Shown: piece by piece, positions 22,001-36,991 of the stretch
Numbering within the stretch: the first letter of the stretch is position 1
How the letters are laid out: every line of letters starts with the position of its first letter
NCBI RefSeq assembly: GCF_900090045.1
Contig: NC_041787.1
Location: 1,756,001-1,820,000, forward strand
Length of the DNA: 64,000 nt
DNA from: Plasmodium malariae
Taxonomy: Eukaryota > Apicomplexa > Aconoidasida > Haemosporida > Plasmodiidae
Direction: 5' to 3'
Notes under the pieces: model-generated
Database searches by the model: none
What the model saw: the letters and a program-made list of their open reading frames with translations, nothing else
What the model was told of the DNA's origin: nothing
Position numbers and translations under genes: made by a program

Positions 22001-25000
22001 ATGTCTCATAAGAAAAATGATAATAAACATAATAGTTTAGATCATAGGAATGTAGAAGTTAATTATATATATGATAAAAAATTGCAATATAAAAAAAATT
22101 TCAATGAGAAATTTGGTAATAGTTTTTATTATAATGAAATTATGAATGATGTAAGAACGGATAATTTGGAGAGTACATGGAAATTAAAAAATATAAACAA
22201 ATTAACATCTAAGTTGAGGTCAGGAGACAAAAATAAAAGAAATTATATTTTAAATGGGAAGGATAAGGATAGTGGAAAGGATAATACGAGATCACGTAGA
22301 TGCACAAATATTAAAACAGCAGAATATAATTTAAAAAACTACAGTCATAACAATGATAGTACTATTTCTTATAATACTAATACAGATGGTTTTATACTTA
22401 AATATCAAAATGATATGAATGATTTATTAGATTATAATGTAAACCTTTTGTCTAATAGTTTTTTAAAAAAATTTTCAGGGTATAAGAATAAAAAACATGG
22501 CACCAGTAGTGATATTAGTACCAATCATATATACACACTAGAAGAAGATAGCAAATTCTATAAGTTTTCTTATGATGAGAATATTAGAACGTTATATGAA
22601 AATGTAGATACGAAAACAAGTGGAGATGAATCAGCGAATAGTTTGCTGAAGGAGAAATATGACAGCTATCAAAGGAGAAACAAAAAATACCGTAAATTGT
22701 TTAAATATATCAAGGATTTAAAAAAGTATATAAAAAGGAGGGAAGACAAGATTAGGAACGCGAATTCAACTACTTTTAAAGGAGGCAGCAGTGATAATAT
22801 AGGTAGTACTAATGTAGGTGGTACTAATGTAAATAGTAGTAATGTAGCTAGTAGTAATGTAGCTAGTAGTAATGTAGGTGGTACTAATGTAGGTGGTACT
22901 AATGTAGCTAGTAGTAATGTAGCTAGTAGTAATGTAGCTAGTAGTAATGTAGCTAGTAGTAATGTAGCTAGTAGTAATGTAGCTAGTAGTAATGTAGGTG
23001 GTACTAATGTAGGTAGTACTAATGTAAGTAGTAGCAGCAATAACAAAGGTGCAGTGTCAGATGGGAAGGATAATTATGCTAAAAACGTTATTAAGGAAGA
23101 CGAAGAACTGTTAAAGAAACTAATTGAATACAAGTATTCCATATTACAAAGACAAAGAAAAAATATCATGAAAAAGAAAAATAAGAAAAATATTTACATG
23201 AATGAATATTCGGACGAAATAGAAATGTTTAGTGATACGGAAAGCGAATACAATAGTTCAGAAGCGGAGCATGATGGACATCGCACAAGGCATTGGGACG
23301 ATTATCATGGTAACAACCAACGTGATAGTGATAACAACAATACGTACGAAATGAAAAAGAGAAGAAGCATTAATGAAAAGAAAAAGAAATTGGAGGTTTA
23401 TCTCATCATGAATAATCTATATAATAAATATAATAAGGGAATAATACCAGAGGAAAGTCATACAATAAATAAAAAGACAGATGTATACTGGAGGTTGGCA
23501 TATGCAAAGAGGGATATAAACCTAGTTGATACTGTATCAAACAATGACTGGAATGAGAAATTTGATAGCATTTTTAAGTCCAAGGTGAAAACCAAGAGAA
23601 ATGGTGGTACTTCTGGAGGTAGTGGTAGTGTAGACGATATTAGTGGTAGTGATACCGAGATGGACGAAAGCAATCATATAGCAAATGAGAAAGATATCAC
23701 AAATCGCAATAATAGTAGTAATAATAACAACAGTAATAGTAATAATAATAGTAAAAATAATAATGGTAACAACAATAGTAACAATATCAGTAACAACTGT
23801 AACAATAGCAGTAACAACTGTAACAATAATAATACCATGAGTGAGAACATCCACCTGGAAACAAAACTAAAAAACTATGTAGATACCTTCAATGTGAAGC
23901 AGTATAATAAATACATTACCTCTTTTCAGTTAGCACAGGCAAAACCTTATGTAGTTGATCCATTAATATATGATTCCAAAAAAATACTTGATAAATTCAT
24001 TCCAATTAATGGAAGATATACTGCTAGAGCTTTGTGCAAAATTTTAGCCTTTACTAATAATCAATTTTTCTTCCCCTCATATATTATGAACAAAGTCAGG
24101 AAAACTTATTCACTTGATAACAGTATAGAATCTTTAATGCTAACGGGAGGTATGAGTAGAAAATGGGGGATGGGATTTCAACTCTTTGAATGCGAATATC
24201 AAAATGAAATAAATGAAAACTTTTATATGTTCAGGAAAAAGAGGAAAACAAAAGGAAAGCACAGGAATAGAACAAAAAAGATGAATAAAGAAAATGCAAA
24301 TGTTTTAAAAAAGAAAAGAATTGTTGGATATGGACAATCAGACTTCTCTGGATGTCTAGCCATTTCGTTTCCCGAAATTGATCTTTCACTTACAATACTC
24401 TTATCAGATATTTTTAAGGGAGCTGATGTAATTTATATGGCAAAAGAAAAAAAATTAATTTTACGTGGAAATATTGAGATCTGCGTTTAAGAAAAAAAAT
24501 AAAAATACACGGCGTTTGTTTGTATGTATATGTGTATGTATGTGTATGTATGTGTGTGTATGTATATATGTATATATGTGTGTATGTATATGTATATATG
24601 TGTGTATGTATATGTATATATGTGTGTATGTATATGTATATATGTGTGTATGTATATGTATATATGTGTGTATGTATATGTATATATGTGTGTATGTGTA
24701 TGTATATATGTGTGTATGTGTATGTATATATGTATGTATGTGTATGTATATATGTGTGTATGTATATGTGTGCATGAGTGTCGGCATACATTTATATAGC
24801 TTATATTCTTGATCCATGAAACCACTTCCAAATTTTTTACCTTCGAAAAATGTCCTGTTTATTTCATTCATAAATGGAAATTTTGTACAAAAGTTATTTT
24901 GAATAGATATTTTGCAGAAATTTTTTATATTTTTATATATTCTTATATATTTTTTTAATTTTTTTATATATTTTTTTATTTTTCATTTATTTTTATTTTC

Positions 25001-25120
25001 CCCCTCCGTTTTTATTATTAGGTGGCGCATCTCATATTGGACTACGTGCTGAAATTATATGGCTTAAAACCGAAGTGGAAATTACCTATAAAAGTGTCTG
25101 AGCTAATTAAAATTTTGTAG
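16062..25120 (+). CDS. ABC1/UbiB atypical kinase fused to a beta-lactamase-like domain, 2488 residues
   Basis: Exons 16062-16097, 16434-16584, 16828-16971, 17391-24427 and 25022-25120 keep phase throughout; exon 1 is the least certain. UbiB-family signatures: ELRGWWVKVGQFLSTQ (63-), LASASIGQVHKA (124-135), VIVKIQHEGI with Lys163, and the catalytic loop FHGDPHPGNILV (Asp296, Asn301). The metal-binding DFG is DWG (595-597). About 285 low-complexity residues separate the catalytic loop from DWG. A class C beta-lactamase/LACTB-like domain follows: YSLNK gives the S-x-x-K pair Ser826/Lys829. It is interrupted by more than 1000 residues of Asn, Lys-Glu and Ser repeats, then ends with GYGQSDFSGCLAISFPEIDL. 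The short exon 5 (VAHLILDYVLKLYG) completes the usual C-terminal helix and is easily missed. The same fusion is known in plant ABC1K proteins such as At5g24810. ABC1 proteins support quinone or lipid metabolism in mitochondria or plastids; the location here is not shown. Confidence 0.9.
17100..17245. repeat. 12-bp T-rich array in intron 3 of the ABC1 kinase gene
   Basis: Repeats of ATTCTGTTCTAC, changing to a 15-base TTTATCCTGTTTCAT form at the 3' end. They lie within the intron 16972-17390. Confidence 0.85.
21340..21716 (+). repeat. 21-bp coding repeat (EKDKEQN / EKDKEAK)
   Basis: About 18 tandem 21-base units inside exon 4 of the ABC1 kinase gene. They encode a highly charged Lys/Glu heptad that may form a helix. 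Two alternating unit types (AGCAGAAT and AAGCGAAG) differ in net charge. Confidence 0.95.
22795..23036 (+). repeat. 15-bp coding repeat (NVASS / NVGGT)
   Basis: Sixteen or so pentapeptide units encoded by AATGTAGCTAGTAGT and AATGTAGGTGGTACT, inside exon 4 of the ABC1 kinase gene. Likely a flexible linker. Confidence 0.95.
24515..24782. repeat. 22-bp array in the last intron of the ABC1 kinase gene
   Basis: Unit TGTGTGTATGTATATGTATA plus TA, about 11 copies, lying in the intron 24428-25021. Because of it the gene looks as if it ended at the in-frame stop at 24488, although the conserved C-terminal helix is in the next exon. Confidence 0.93.
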
Positions 25121-26974
25121 AATTTGGTACAGGTAAAACGTGAATGAATAACCAGAGAGAAAAAAAGGCTCAGCTCGTGCAAAAGATATATTGTTTCTGT
25201 TTCTTCCTTTTAACCTCATTTCGTAATTTCGTATCATTTCGTAATTTCGTATCGTTTCGTAATTTCGTATCATTTCGTAATTTCGTATCATTTCGTATCG
25301 TTTCGTATCATTTCGTGTCGTTCCCTTTTTTTTGTTACTCTTTTTAAAAAAGCGTGTTCTCAACATTGCTTATAAATGTCCATTTTTTTTTTTTATGTTA
25401 ATATGTAAGAATTTCTTGTCAAAAGTTTATTGTAATTATTCTTTGACAGTTTTTATTTTTTATTTTATTTTGTATTGTATATTTTATAAGTTAAATTTTA
25501 ATTTTTTTATTATTTATCTTTTATCTTCCATTTTGGGTTTATTTTTTATTTATTATTAATTAAAACTATGTGTGTTGTGCGGCTTACACATATATTTGTG
25601 CTAGCGTATGTACACGTGTATGCTTGTACTGTTTAATAAAACTCGTATGAGATATTCGGAATAAAAGCAAAAAATAATATTTGCATATGTGTAAATATTT
25701 ACGTATGTGTTTATGTATGTATATGTGTTTATTATGACGGAAGCTAAAATTATGGAAGCGTGGTGTTGTAATGTTGTCCAATAAGTAAAATTTGGTAAAA
25801 AGTGTACAACAGATGATGAGAGAAAAGAGAAATAAAACATAAAAAAAATTTCAAAAATATGCAATGTGTAACAATTCATGGTTGGTGTTTATATTCGTTT
25901 TTCATTTTCTTTATATACTTCCATAGTTTTATTTATATTGTATTTAATTTCCGATATTTTCATCAATTTTTATATTTATTTGTTTTATATCACGTTTTCT
26001 TCTTTTTACGTTTCCCTTCATTGTATGTTCAATTTTGTTATACATTTCTTTTTTTTTTTTTTTTTTTATTTTTTGTCCTCCCCAAAAATAAAATAGCATA
26101 ACGAAAAATATTCCTTCCAAAATTTGTGGTTTTTAAAATATGGATAATACTTTATTACTTATACGATTTCGTTTCATTTCATTATTTTTATTTATTTTCC
26201 TTTTTTTTTTTTTTTTTTTTAATTTTTTTCTCTTTTTTTCAAATTGTTTCCTATATTTTCCTTTTTTCAATTTTTCCATTTTTATTTTTTTTCAATTTTA
26301 AAATATGTTTATAATAAATACGTAAATAATTCATATTAATAATTTAAATATAAAAACATAAATATAACTATAAATATTTATTTTAAAACATAAATATATG
26401 TATATATCAATAGATAATCTATTAAATTTTTAAATATTACTAGCGTTTATTTATAAAAATAAGAAAAAGAACACATAATATTTTTCATATATATATAGAT
26501 ATACATATATGTGGGTATATACATGTCTATACATTTTTGTTTATATATAGCAATGGGAAATATATAAGACGCAGATATATAAAAATGATAAAAATGAACG
26601 TATTACTTTTATAGAGAAATTTGGTTCAAAAAAAAAAATTTATGGTATGTAAACAATTTTGAAAAATTATAAACTAGTAAGCATGTACATATATAAATAC
26701 ATATACATATATATGTATATAGATATATATAAATATATATATATCTATATATATACATACCAACATGTGCATATAGGTATATACATAGACACACGTATAC
26801 ATATATATACATATGTATATACACATGTGTACATATATGCAAAAACAATCTCTTATAACAAATTTGAATTAAAAAAAATTTGAATGAACTAAAATAAAAC
26901 ATATATCAAAATTTTATATATTAATAATTATTTATTTTACAATTACAGTAATTTGTTTCCAAATTAATGCATTT
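25121..26974. other. Convergent 3' regions of the ABC1 kinase and PP1 genes
   Basis: No supported gene. An 18-bp CGTAATTTCGTATCATTT array lies at 25212-25322, with poly-T at 26050-26070 and 26203-26220. Hydrophobic Phe/Tyr/Leu-rich frames on both strands (25601-25879 minus, 25859-26101 plus) are what T-rich DNA gives by chance. Confidence 0.6.
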
Positions 26975-28974
<2,000 letters not shown>

Positions 28975-29320
28975 AATAAATGTTTACTTTAAGCAAAATA
29001 GTATTTATCTCCTTCAAATGATATAATAATAATTTTTCTCACAATATTTTTGTTAATCATGAAGAATATGTCCTTTTTATGGAGTTAAATTATTAGATAA
29101 ATCGCAAACTAAAATTATATGCATTTCTTTTGGGGAAGATGAAGAAAAAAAAAATACACATATATAAGTATGTATATATATACATAGTAAAGATAGTAAT
29201 GATAGTAAAGACGGTAATGATAGCAAAGATGGTAATGATAGTAAAGATAGTAATGATAGTAAAGATAGTAATAATGGTAATAATGGTAATAATAATAATT
29301 ATAATAATACATTTATGACA

Positions 29321-29370
<50 letters not shown>

Positions 29371-29575
29371 CATGTCACATTATAACACTCTTTCATCAAA
29401 CGTAATCTTTTCCTCAAAATTAACTCCAAAACTGATTCTTTATACTAGTTACACATGTACGAACTTTGAATTCTTTTCAATAAGGCACATAAATATATAT
29501 CTAGGATTTATTATATTATTATACTTTTTAAAAAAGTTTTTATACATTTTTCGATGTGACGAGAGGGAAAGGGGA

Positions 29576-29614
<39 letters not shown>

Positions 29615-30435
29615 TGTTTTACTAATTGTCTTATAACTATATTTCTACCTTCTTATCACCTTCTTATAATACTTCCAATTTATTTGTAAGAAAACTTTCT
29701 TTTTTTATGTATTCTAAATTAACAAGAATACGCATGTTTTTTTTTTTATCTTAATCTGTATCATTTAAGTTCCAAGAGTATTTGAATTTCCTTTTTTTTT
29801 TTTTTTTTTTTTTTTTCACCTTTCTTTTATTACTCAGATATTTTAATTTTCCTTGCCTTAATTTTTTTTTTTTTTTTTTTCCTCCCTCACCTTTTTTCTT
29901 AACTTTCACCTTTCCCTGTTCTTCTTTTTTGTAATCTTTTTTTCTTCCTATTTTACTTTTCTATTCTATATATATATATTTACCTTCTATTCTATGTTCC
30001 TTCTTTTCAATTCAATATTGATTTTATCCAATTATATTTTTGTTTTTTTTTTTTGCTCTTTTATCATATATTCTATTGTGCTTTCCTTTTCTATACTTTA
30101 CATTATATCACCATTACATTTATTACAGTTACTACAGTTATTACAGTTATTTATTTCTTCAGCCCTCAGTTATTTTATTTTTATCTCTTTTATTTCAATT
30201 ATTTTTATGTATTAATTTATATTCCTCTTTTTTTTTTTCTTTTTTTTTTTTTCTGAATCATATTCCTTAAAAAGTTGTTAATTTGAATCCACAAATAAAA
30301 AATTTCTCAATTTATGTTATATTTTAAATGGCATAAAAACCTTAAATACTGTGTGTCAAAAGGAAAAGAAAATCATATATATGTGCATACGCATATACAT
30401 GAAATAACTTATACATATATATTATTAAAAACGTG

Positions 30436-30484
<49 letters not shown>

Positions 30485-32100
30485 ATGTTATATACTCATG
30501 TAACATAAATATATACATACATACTTACGTGCGTACATACATACATACGTTCATACATACATACGTTCATACATACAAACGTTCATACATACATACGTAC
30601 ATACATACGTTCATACATACATACGTACATACATACGTTCATACATACATACGTTCATACATACATACGTACATACATACATACTTACATATAAAAATGT
30701 ACTTACCTATTCAAACATAAAAAATTTTAACAAATCTATAAATATATTAAAAATGTATATTTAAATGTGAACATGTTAATGTGAACACGTAAATGCGTAT
30801 GTATATATATATATATATTTATTTATTTTTATTTTTTTATGTGCTAATCCATATTATGTTTATTATTATATATACATCCAATTCATATAACTTTAAAAGC
30901 GAAAACAATAATATATAAAAAGGTATATATAATATTATTACACGGTGGAATAAAATAGTCCAAAAAAAAAAAAAGAAAAAAAAATCTAACAAAACAATAC
31001 AATACAGTACAAAATATATTTAATGAAATAATTTTAATGAAAAATATATTGATTAATGAAATAAATTTTAGAAATGTTATAATAAATGTGATAATGTGAT
31101 AATATATTCAACAAAACCTACAAACTAAGTTACGATCAAATGAATTTTATAAACAAAAATGTATGAATGCAAATTTTTATTTGTGAAATATTGTAATATA
31201 TATATAAAAAAAATAAAAATAATAATAAGGTTGACACATTCGTTAATTTTTAGTTAAATAAAAAGAATTGGTAAAAAGTTATAATAACACATTTTAAGAT
31301 TTATAAAAATGTTATAAAAAGTAAAATTACGTCAAAATATTACAAATTTTTTTTTTTTTTTGTTCGTACCTTTATGATAGTTTAATGAATATATGTATTC
31401 TTTTTTATATAAGTTAACATTTTTGAAGAGTTATGTTTTTAGTATATACTTAAAAAAAAAAAAAAATGGTAAAATAAGCAAATGGAAAAAAAAAAAAAAA
31501 GAAAAAGAAAAAGAAAAAATAAATTAAAAACTTTGTATAATTTGGAAAAAAAGAAAAAGAACGGAATATGTATATGTGTTCGTATGTATTATGTATATGT
31601 GTATGTAATTATATCTATTAAAAGTTTTCCTATTTCAATTTATAATTAACCATTTTGTCAGAAATATAGGAAACATATATACATAGATAGATAGGTGTGT
31701 GTATGTTACATAAAATAATATTTACTCTTAAACAGATTTAAGCTTTATCTATGGCACTTTAGGTATTATTCATCTTCAATAATATTTAACTATGAGTTTT
31801 AAATATGCTAATAGCATACTACTTTTAAGCATATAATTAGCCCTTTTAACAAAAAATATAAAGTTTGTAATTAAAAGCGCGTATCACTCTGTAAATATGT
31901 ATATATATATATATATATATACATCCACACATACATACATATATGTTAGCAGAAGGGTGTTTAACTAGTTAAGTAGATTCAGTATTATATGTATAACTGC
32001 ATCATGCATATGTATGTATAATATATTTGTGCAAATAACATTAGTTTACTATAATACCAGAAATAATTAAAAAAAAAAAGAAAATATACACACCCTCACG

Positions 32101-32131
<31 letters not shown>

Positions 32132-32441
32132 AATTTTTTTTATTTCGTTATGTGCTCTGGTCTTTATTTTACTATGAACAAGTCATAATTTTTTAAACAG
32201 TTTTTCTCCGTGAGCGTCAATTAATTATGAATTTTTTCTTAACTGTTCATATTTTTTCAGAAAACAAAAAAAAAAAAAAAAAAAAAAAAATTCCATTCAA
32301 TGGGTGGCATATAACATAATGTAGAAGATTTATTTGAAATTATGACTATTAAACTTAAATGATAAAATTTCTATTCTTAATGACGCATTTTTAATATAGA
32401 ATGTGTTCTCATAATAAATTAAAAAAAAATATATAAAAAGA
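28975..32441. other. Long rep-rich upstream region of PP1
   Basis: About 3.5 kb with no supported gene. It contains a TAATGATAGTAAAGA array (29190-29295), TA runs (29325-29367, 30441-30484), poly-A (29580-29610), poly-T, and a CATACATACGTT array (30515-30690). The frames seen are repeat-derived. Confidence 0.6.
30515..30692. repeat. CATACATACGTT-type 12-bp array
   Basis: Interspersed CATACATACGTT, CATACATACGTA and CATACAAACGTT units, about 14 copies, upstream of PP1. Non-coding. Confidence 0.9.
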
Positions 32442-32936
32442 ATGTCGTTTTACCTAACCCATTTGCATACAGCTATTGTACCACGCATTTTCAAACAGCC
32501 AGAAAGCGAAGTGTTGACAAATGGTTTATAATCCTTACGAGAAAGAGATTCATACACGTATTTTTGTATATACATATAAACTTACATATATATACATATA
32601 AACTTACATATATATACATATAAACTTACATATATATACATATAAACTTACATATATATACATATAAACTTACATATATATACATATAAACTTACATATA
32701 TATACATATAAACTTACATATATATACATATAAACTTACATATATATACATATAAACTTACATATATATACATATAAACTTACATATATATACATATAAA
32801 CTTACATATATATACATATAAACTTATATATATATGCATATGCATAGGGGAAAATGTTTTGGAAGGATCGAGTAAAAAGTTGTCCAAAGAAATACAAAGT
32901 AAATACTTAAAACTATGGCTATTCAAATATGTCTAA
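32442..32936 (+). CDS. Candidate 56-residue spliced protein
   Basis: Not a recognised family. Exon 1 (32442-32523) starts MSFYLTHLHTAIVPRIFKQP and ends in phase 1 at a GTTTAT donor. Exon 2 (32848-32936) follows a CATAG acceptor, completes the split Gly codon and reads ENVLEGSSKKLSKEIQSKYL plus eight residues and a stop. Both pieces are non-repetitive, use a full range of amino acids and are visibly richer in G+C than the surroundings. The 324-base intron consists almost entirely of the 22-bp array. A basic N-terminus with His, Arg and hydrophobics could be a mitochondrial presequence, but that is a guess. It sits alone in a 5.3-kb gap between PP1 and RPL10. Confidence 0.42.
32568..32832. repeat. 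22-bp minisatellite, about 12 copies
   Basis: Near-perfect copies of CTTACATATATATACATATAAA (22 bases). It falls within the proposed intron of the 32442-32936 candidate gene. Confidence 0.95.
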
Positions 32937-34316
32937 ACAAGATAAGAAAAAGGAAAGAAGAAGGAAAGAAAAAAAAAAAAAATAAAAATAAAATAATAAC
33001 ACATCACAAGAAAAATACCCCAAAAAATTGTTTAGGTAAGTGAGTCATACAAGATCTTTATTACATTTTTATTAATGCTTCATTGCTTTAACTTTTACAT
33101 TTGGTTTATGCCTACTTTGAAATATACCACTTAAAAACAAAACAAAACATTAAAAAAGGACTATATAACTCCCCTGTTTGCTCAAGAGAATAAGAACATA
33201 AAGCTGCCCTAATGAGGACAAATGTAAACAAATTGTTGTTACGTCCGTTTTATCTTACATAGAATGAACGATTATATAGAGAAAAAAATAATCAAAATAA
33301 TATAAATCAAAATACAATAAATCAAAATGATATAAATCAAAATACAATAAATCAAAATGATATAAATCAAAATACAATAAATCAAAATGATATAAATCAA
33401 AATACAATAAATCAAAATGATATAAATCAAAATACAATAAATCAAAATGATATAAATCAAAATACAATAAATCAAAATGATATAAATCAAAATACAATAA
33501 ATCAAAATGATATAAATCAAAATAATATATATCACAATAAAATAAATCAAAATGATATAAATCAAAATAATATATATCACAATAAAATAAATCAAAATGA
33601 TATATATCACAATAAAATAAATCAAAATGATATATATCACAATAAAATAAATCAACATAAACTATAATAAAATATAATAAATTATATTAAGGTAAAATAA
33701 AATAATAATTTGTGGGCATAAAATTGAAATATATCACCCCTATGTTGCACAGAACTTTAGAACGAAAATTAAGAAAAAAAATAATAGGAATTAAGCTTAT
33801 ATTTTATTCTACGCATATTCACGTACATTTCTGAAAAAGTTGTTTGCAGTAAATGCAGCATTATACTTGTGTGCGTACATTACTACTATGTTTACTTTAT
33901 AAAAATAATTGTTATTCTTTTATATTCCCTTGCGACAAGTACATGTGTTTATACATGATTGTTTATATGTACATATTTACACATACATTTTTACACGAGC
34001 TTAAATACACGTATTTTATTACACGAGCTTAGTTACACGTGTTTATTTACACGAGCTTAATTACACGTACTTGTTTATATTTATTAAATTTTTAATAATA
34101 TATTTTTTTGTTTATTTAATCTTTTAAAATTATTAAGTTTTATTAACATTGTGCTTTTTTAAATTGCTGTTTGGAGTTACGAAGCAAGGAATCATTTGGT
34201 GGTGTAAGAATAAAAAATTTTAAGAATGGTATACACATATGTGAATAAATACATAAACATATATGTACATATGTATATACATGTTATGCGCAAATGTGGC
34301 TATGCTTAAAAAATGC
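32937..34316. other. 3' side of RPL10: repeat and A+T-rich spacer
   Basis: Apart from the 30-bp array, only A/T-rich sequence and a small ACACGAGCTTA/ACACGTGTTTA repeat at about 33990-34070. No gene seen. Confidence 0.6.
33293..33660. repeat. 30-bp minisatellite, about 12 copies
   Basis: Unit of 30 bases combining ATACAATAAATCAAA and ATGATATAAATCAA, nearly perfect from 33293 to 33520. A related block with ATATATATCACAATAAA follows. All of it is free of G except one per unit, so long Ile/Leu/Tyr frames appear on the minus strand; these are not genes. Confidence 0.95.
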
Positions 34317-34976
34317 TCACGATTCAATGATAGTGTTTATGTCTTTATAAATTTTGTCTAGTGGTCCCTTTTCTCTAATGAATTTGCAACTAACACCATC
34401 AGAAACAATTCTTCCTTTTCTTTTATGCTCCTGATATTGATCTTTTGAAAAATTTGTAAATCCCCATTTGTTACTAACAAAGACTTTTTGTCTACCTGGA
34501 AATTTGTATTTGGCTCTTCTTAAAGCTTCACACGCTTTAGAAATAAAATTCTCCTTTGTTCTTATTGAAAGTAAGACTTGACCAATATCTACTCTTGCAA
34601 CAACACCATTTGGTTTTCCAAAAGCCCCTCTCATACCTGTTTGAAGCCTATCTGCTCCAGCACATGACAGCATCTTATTAATTCTTAATACATGGAATGG
34701 GTGTACTCTTACTCTTAAGTGAAAATTATCTTTACCACAATTTGTAATCATATATTTGTTTGCACTAATACGTGCTGCTTCTAACGCTTCTGATGATATC
34801 TGTTCATACTCATAGGAAACTAAATGAACAACTCCACTAAATTCATTTACGTCAGCCTTTTTCCTACCCATATCATATATTCTTATCTTTGGGTCAGGTA
34901 CACCTCTACAATATCTGCTCTTAGGATAAGGTTTGTTTTTGCAGTACCTGTAGCACCTGGCTGGTCTTCTTCCCAT
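34317..34976 (-). CDS. RPL10: 60S ribosomal protein L10 (uL16)
   Basis: Component of the large cytosolic ribosomal subunit, placed late in 60S maturation near the tRNA sites. A single 219-residue exon covers the whole family. It starts [20 protein letters not shown], includes the signature [17 protein letters not shown] and the central [16 protein letters not shown] loop that contacts the peptidyl-transferase region, and ends with the conserved [11 protein letters not shown] segment. No insertions or low-complexity stretches, in contrast with the neighbouring genes. The coding region begins at the first ATG; any leader intron upstream could not be placed. Confidence 0.97.
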   Translation of the reverse strand: MGRRPARCYRYCKNKPYPKSRYCRGVPDPKIRIYDMGRKKADVNEFSGVVHLVSYEYEQISSEALEAARISANKYMITNCGKDNFHLRVRVHPFHVLRINKMLSCAGADRLQTGMRGAFGKPNGVVARVDIGQVLLSIRTKENFISKACEALRRAKYKFPGRQKVFVSNKWGFTNFSKDQYQEHKRKGRIVSDGVSCKFIREKGPLDKIYKDINTIIES

Positions 34977-36048
34977 CTAAAAAGAACATTCGGCATTCGT
35001 AAATACGTACGTATGTATATATTCATGTATGTACATATGTACATATGCACGTATGTATATGCAGCTAGGCGGTAAGTCCCAATGTGTACATATATTTTGT
35101 TCATGTTTCCATGCAAATATGAATAATTTAAAAATTTTTCTTTTTCTTACAAATTTACATTCACAAATTTTTTCTTTTTTTCTTTTAAAAAAAAAAAAAA
35201 AAAACATGTATATAAGTATTACAAAAGCGTTTACGTAATATAACAAATTTGTTAATTCACATTGAATTTATATTTTTTTATTATTTCCATTAAAAAATGT
35301 ATTACCTTGCTATTTCGTTAATGTACTGTGATATAATTTTAAGGTGTTTTCTCGTATAATAACGAAAACGTAAATAATACGTAAAAATGGCAAACAAATT
35401 TAATTACTCAGGTGTTAATTAACAAAAAAAAAGGAAGAATAAGGAAATATAATAAAACGAAATAAATTGCTGTGAATTGTTATTCGCTTTAATGGGGAAA
35501 AAATTAAAATGAAAAAGGTAAAATGAAAAGAAATGAAGAAATGCGAAAAATGGTAAAAAAAAAATACAAATATGGAAAGGTTAACATGAAGAAATGTAAA
35601 ATTGATAAAGAAAAAATGTAAAAATGATAAAGAAAAAATGTAAAAATGATAAAGAAAAAATGTAAAAATGATAAAGAAAAAATGTAAAAATGCTAACGTT
35701 ATAATTGAAAAAATGGGAGGGACGGTTAAAATGCAAAATGGAAAGCTCAGATAGATTAAAATTATCTGAATAACTTGCGCCAATGGTAACACAAAGCGTT
35801 TTTCAGTTAAAAAAACATGTATATGGAAAAAATTTATTCTATAGTTATGCATCAAACTTAAAACAAGTATGTGTTAATACATGTACACAGAGTAGTATAT
35901 TTATATTGTTATACAAGTATTATGTATATTATTTTAGTATGTACTGTTATGTATAAATTAAATTTTATATGTTCTCTTAAAAATTTATTAAAAATATAAA
36001 AAGGTCAAGCTGTGAAGAGCTAATGAAAAAATAGTATATTTTTTTCTT

Positions 36049-36081
<33 letters not shown>

Positions 36082-36324
36082 ACATGTATTTATTTAGCTA
36101 TAAATATTGAAATTCAAAGTTTTATAAGTTTATCCTATGTGCTAGTGAACAATAATATATAACGTTAAATAAATTTATGTTCTTTTTTTCATTACAACAA
36201 AGTATTAGATAGATTGCTATTTTTTCATTGCACTACAAATTTCATTGTCAAACGCCCCACCCCTTTTTTCACCCCAAAAATGGGGAAAATTTAAAAAAAT
36301 TAAAAGAGGTACACGTTTATAAAT

Positions 36325-36362
<38 letters not shown>

Positions 36363-36599
36363 CCTAAGCATATATTCTCGTATGTATATTTATATTTATT
36401 CGTGCTTATATATGCACTGACGTATTTATATATGTGTGTGATATTCACGTATGCACAATTATTATATTACAACACGTTACAACAGAGCTTGTATAACTTC
36501 TTAGGACTTATTTTATTTTTAATATATTATTTTATTCGTCTTCTGTTACATTAATATTTTTAAAAATAGTCCTTCCGCATATATATCATTTTTAAACAG
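34977..36599. other. RPL10 upstream region
   Basis: No supported gene. A 26-bp-like AAATGTAAAAATGATAAAGAA repeat lies at 35595-35690, poly-T at 36050-36079 and a TA run at 36330-36358. A perfect splice donor CAG|GTAAGT sits at 36597-36605 at the end of this stretch. Confidence 0.5.
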
Positions 36600-36755
36600 G
36601 TAAGTAATATGAATAAAAATAATAATAAAATAAAAAGGAAGAAAAGTTCGCGAAAATTAATTGTTTTTCCTTTCTTTTTTTTTCATGAAAAAGTAAGGCG
36701 AAGAGCTAAGATAAAGGTCATTTCATTTACTCACAGCTGCTCATTTTATTCTACA

Positions 36756-36818
<63 letters not shown>

Positions 36819-36926
36819 TACACATATATACATATATAAATAGGTACATACATGCGTATATGTATATGAATTATAAGAGAAGCTTTGTTTTTTTTTTATT
36901 CTGTTCATGTTGAGTTACTGAGGTTT

Positions 36927-36970
<44 letters not shown>

Positions 36971-36991
36971 TGTGTTAATTCTTCATTTAGA

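Noticed and set aside
25601..26101. 92-codon minus and 80-codon plus hydrophobic frames
   Set aside because: Phe/Tyr/Ile/Leu-rich and overlapping each other; such frames arise by chance in T-rich DNA and have no splice or homology support.
33255..33658. 128-codon Ile/Tyr/Leu minus-strand frame
   Set aside because: Reading of the 30-bp satellite.
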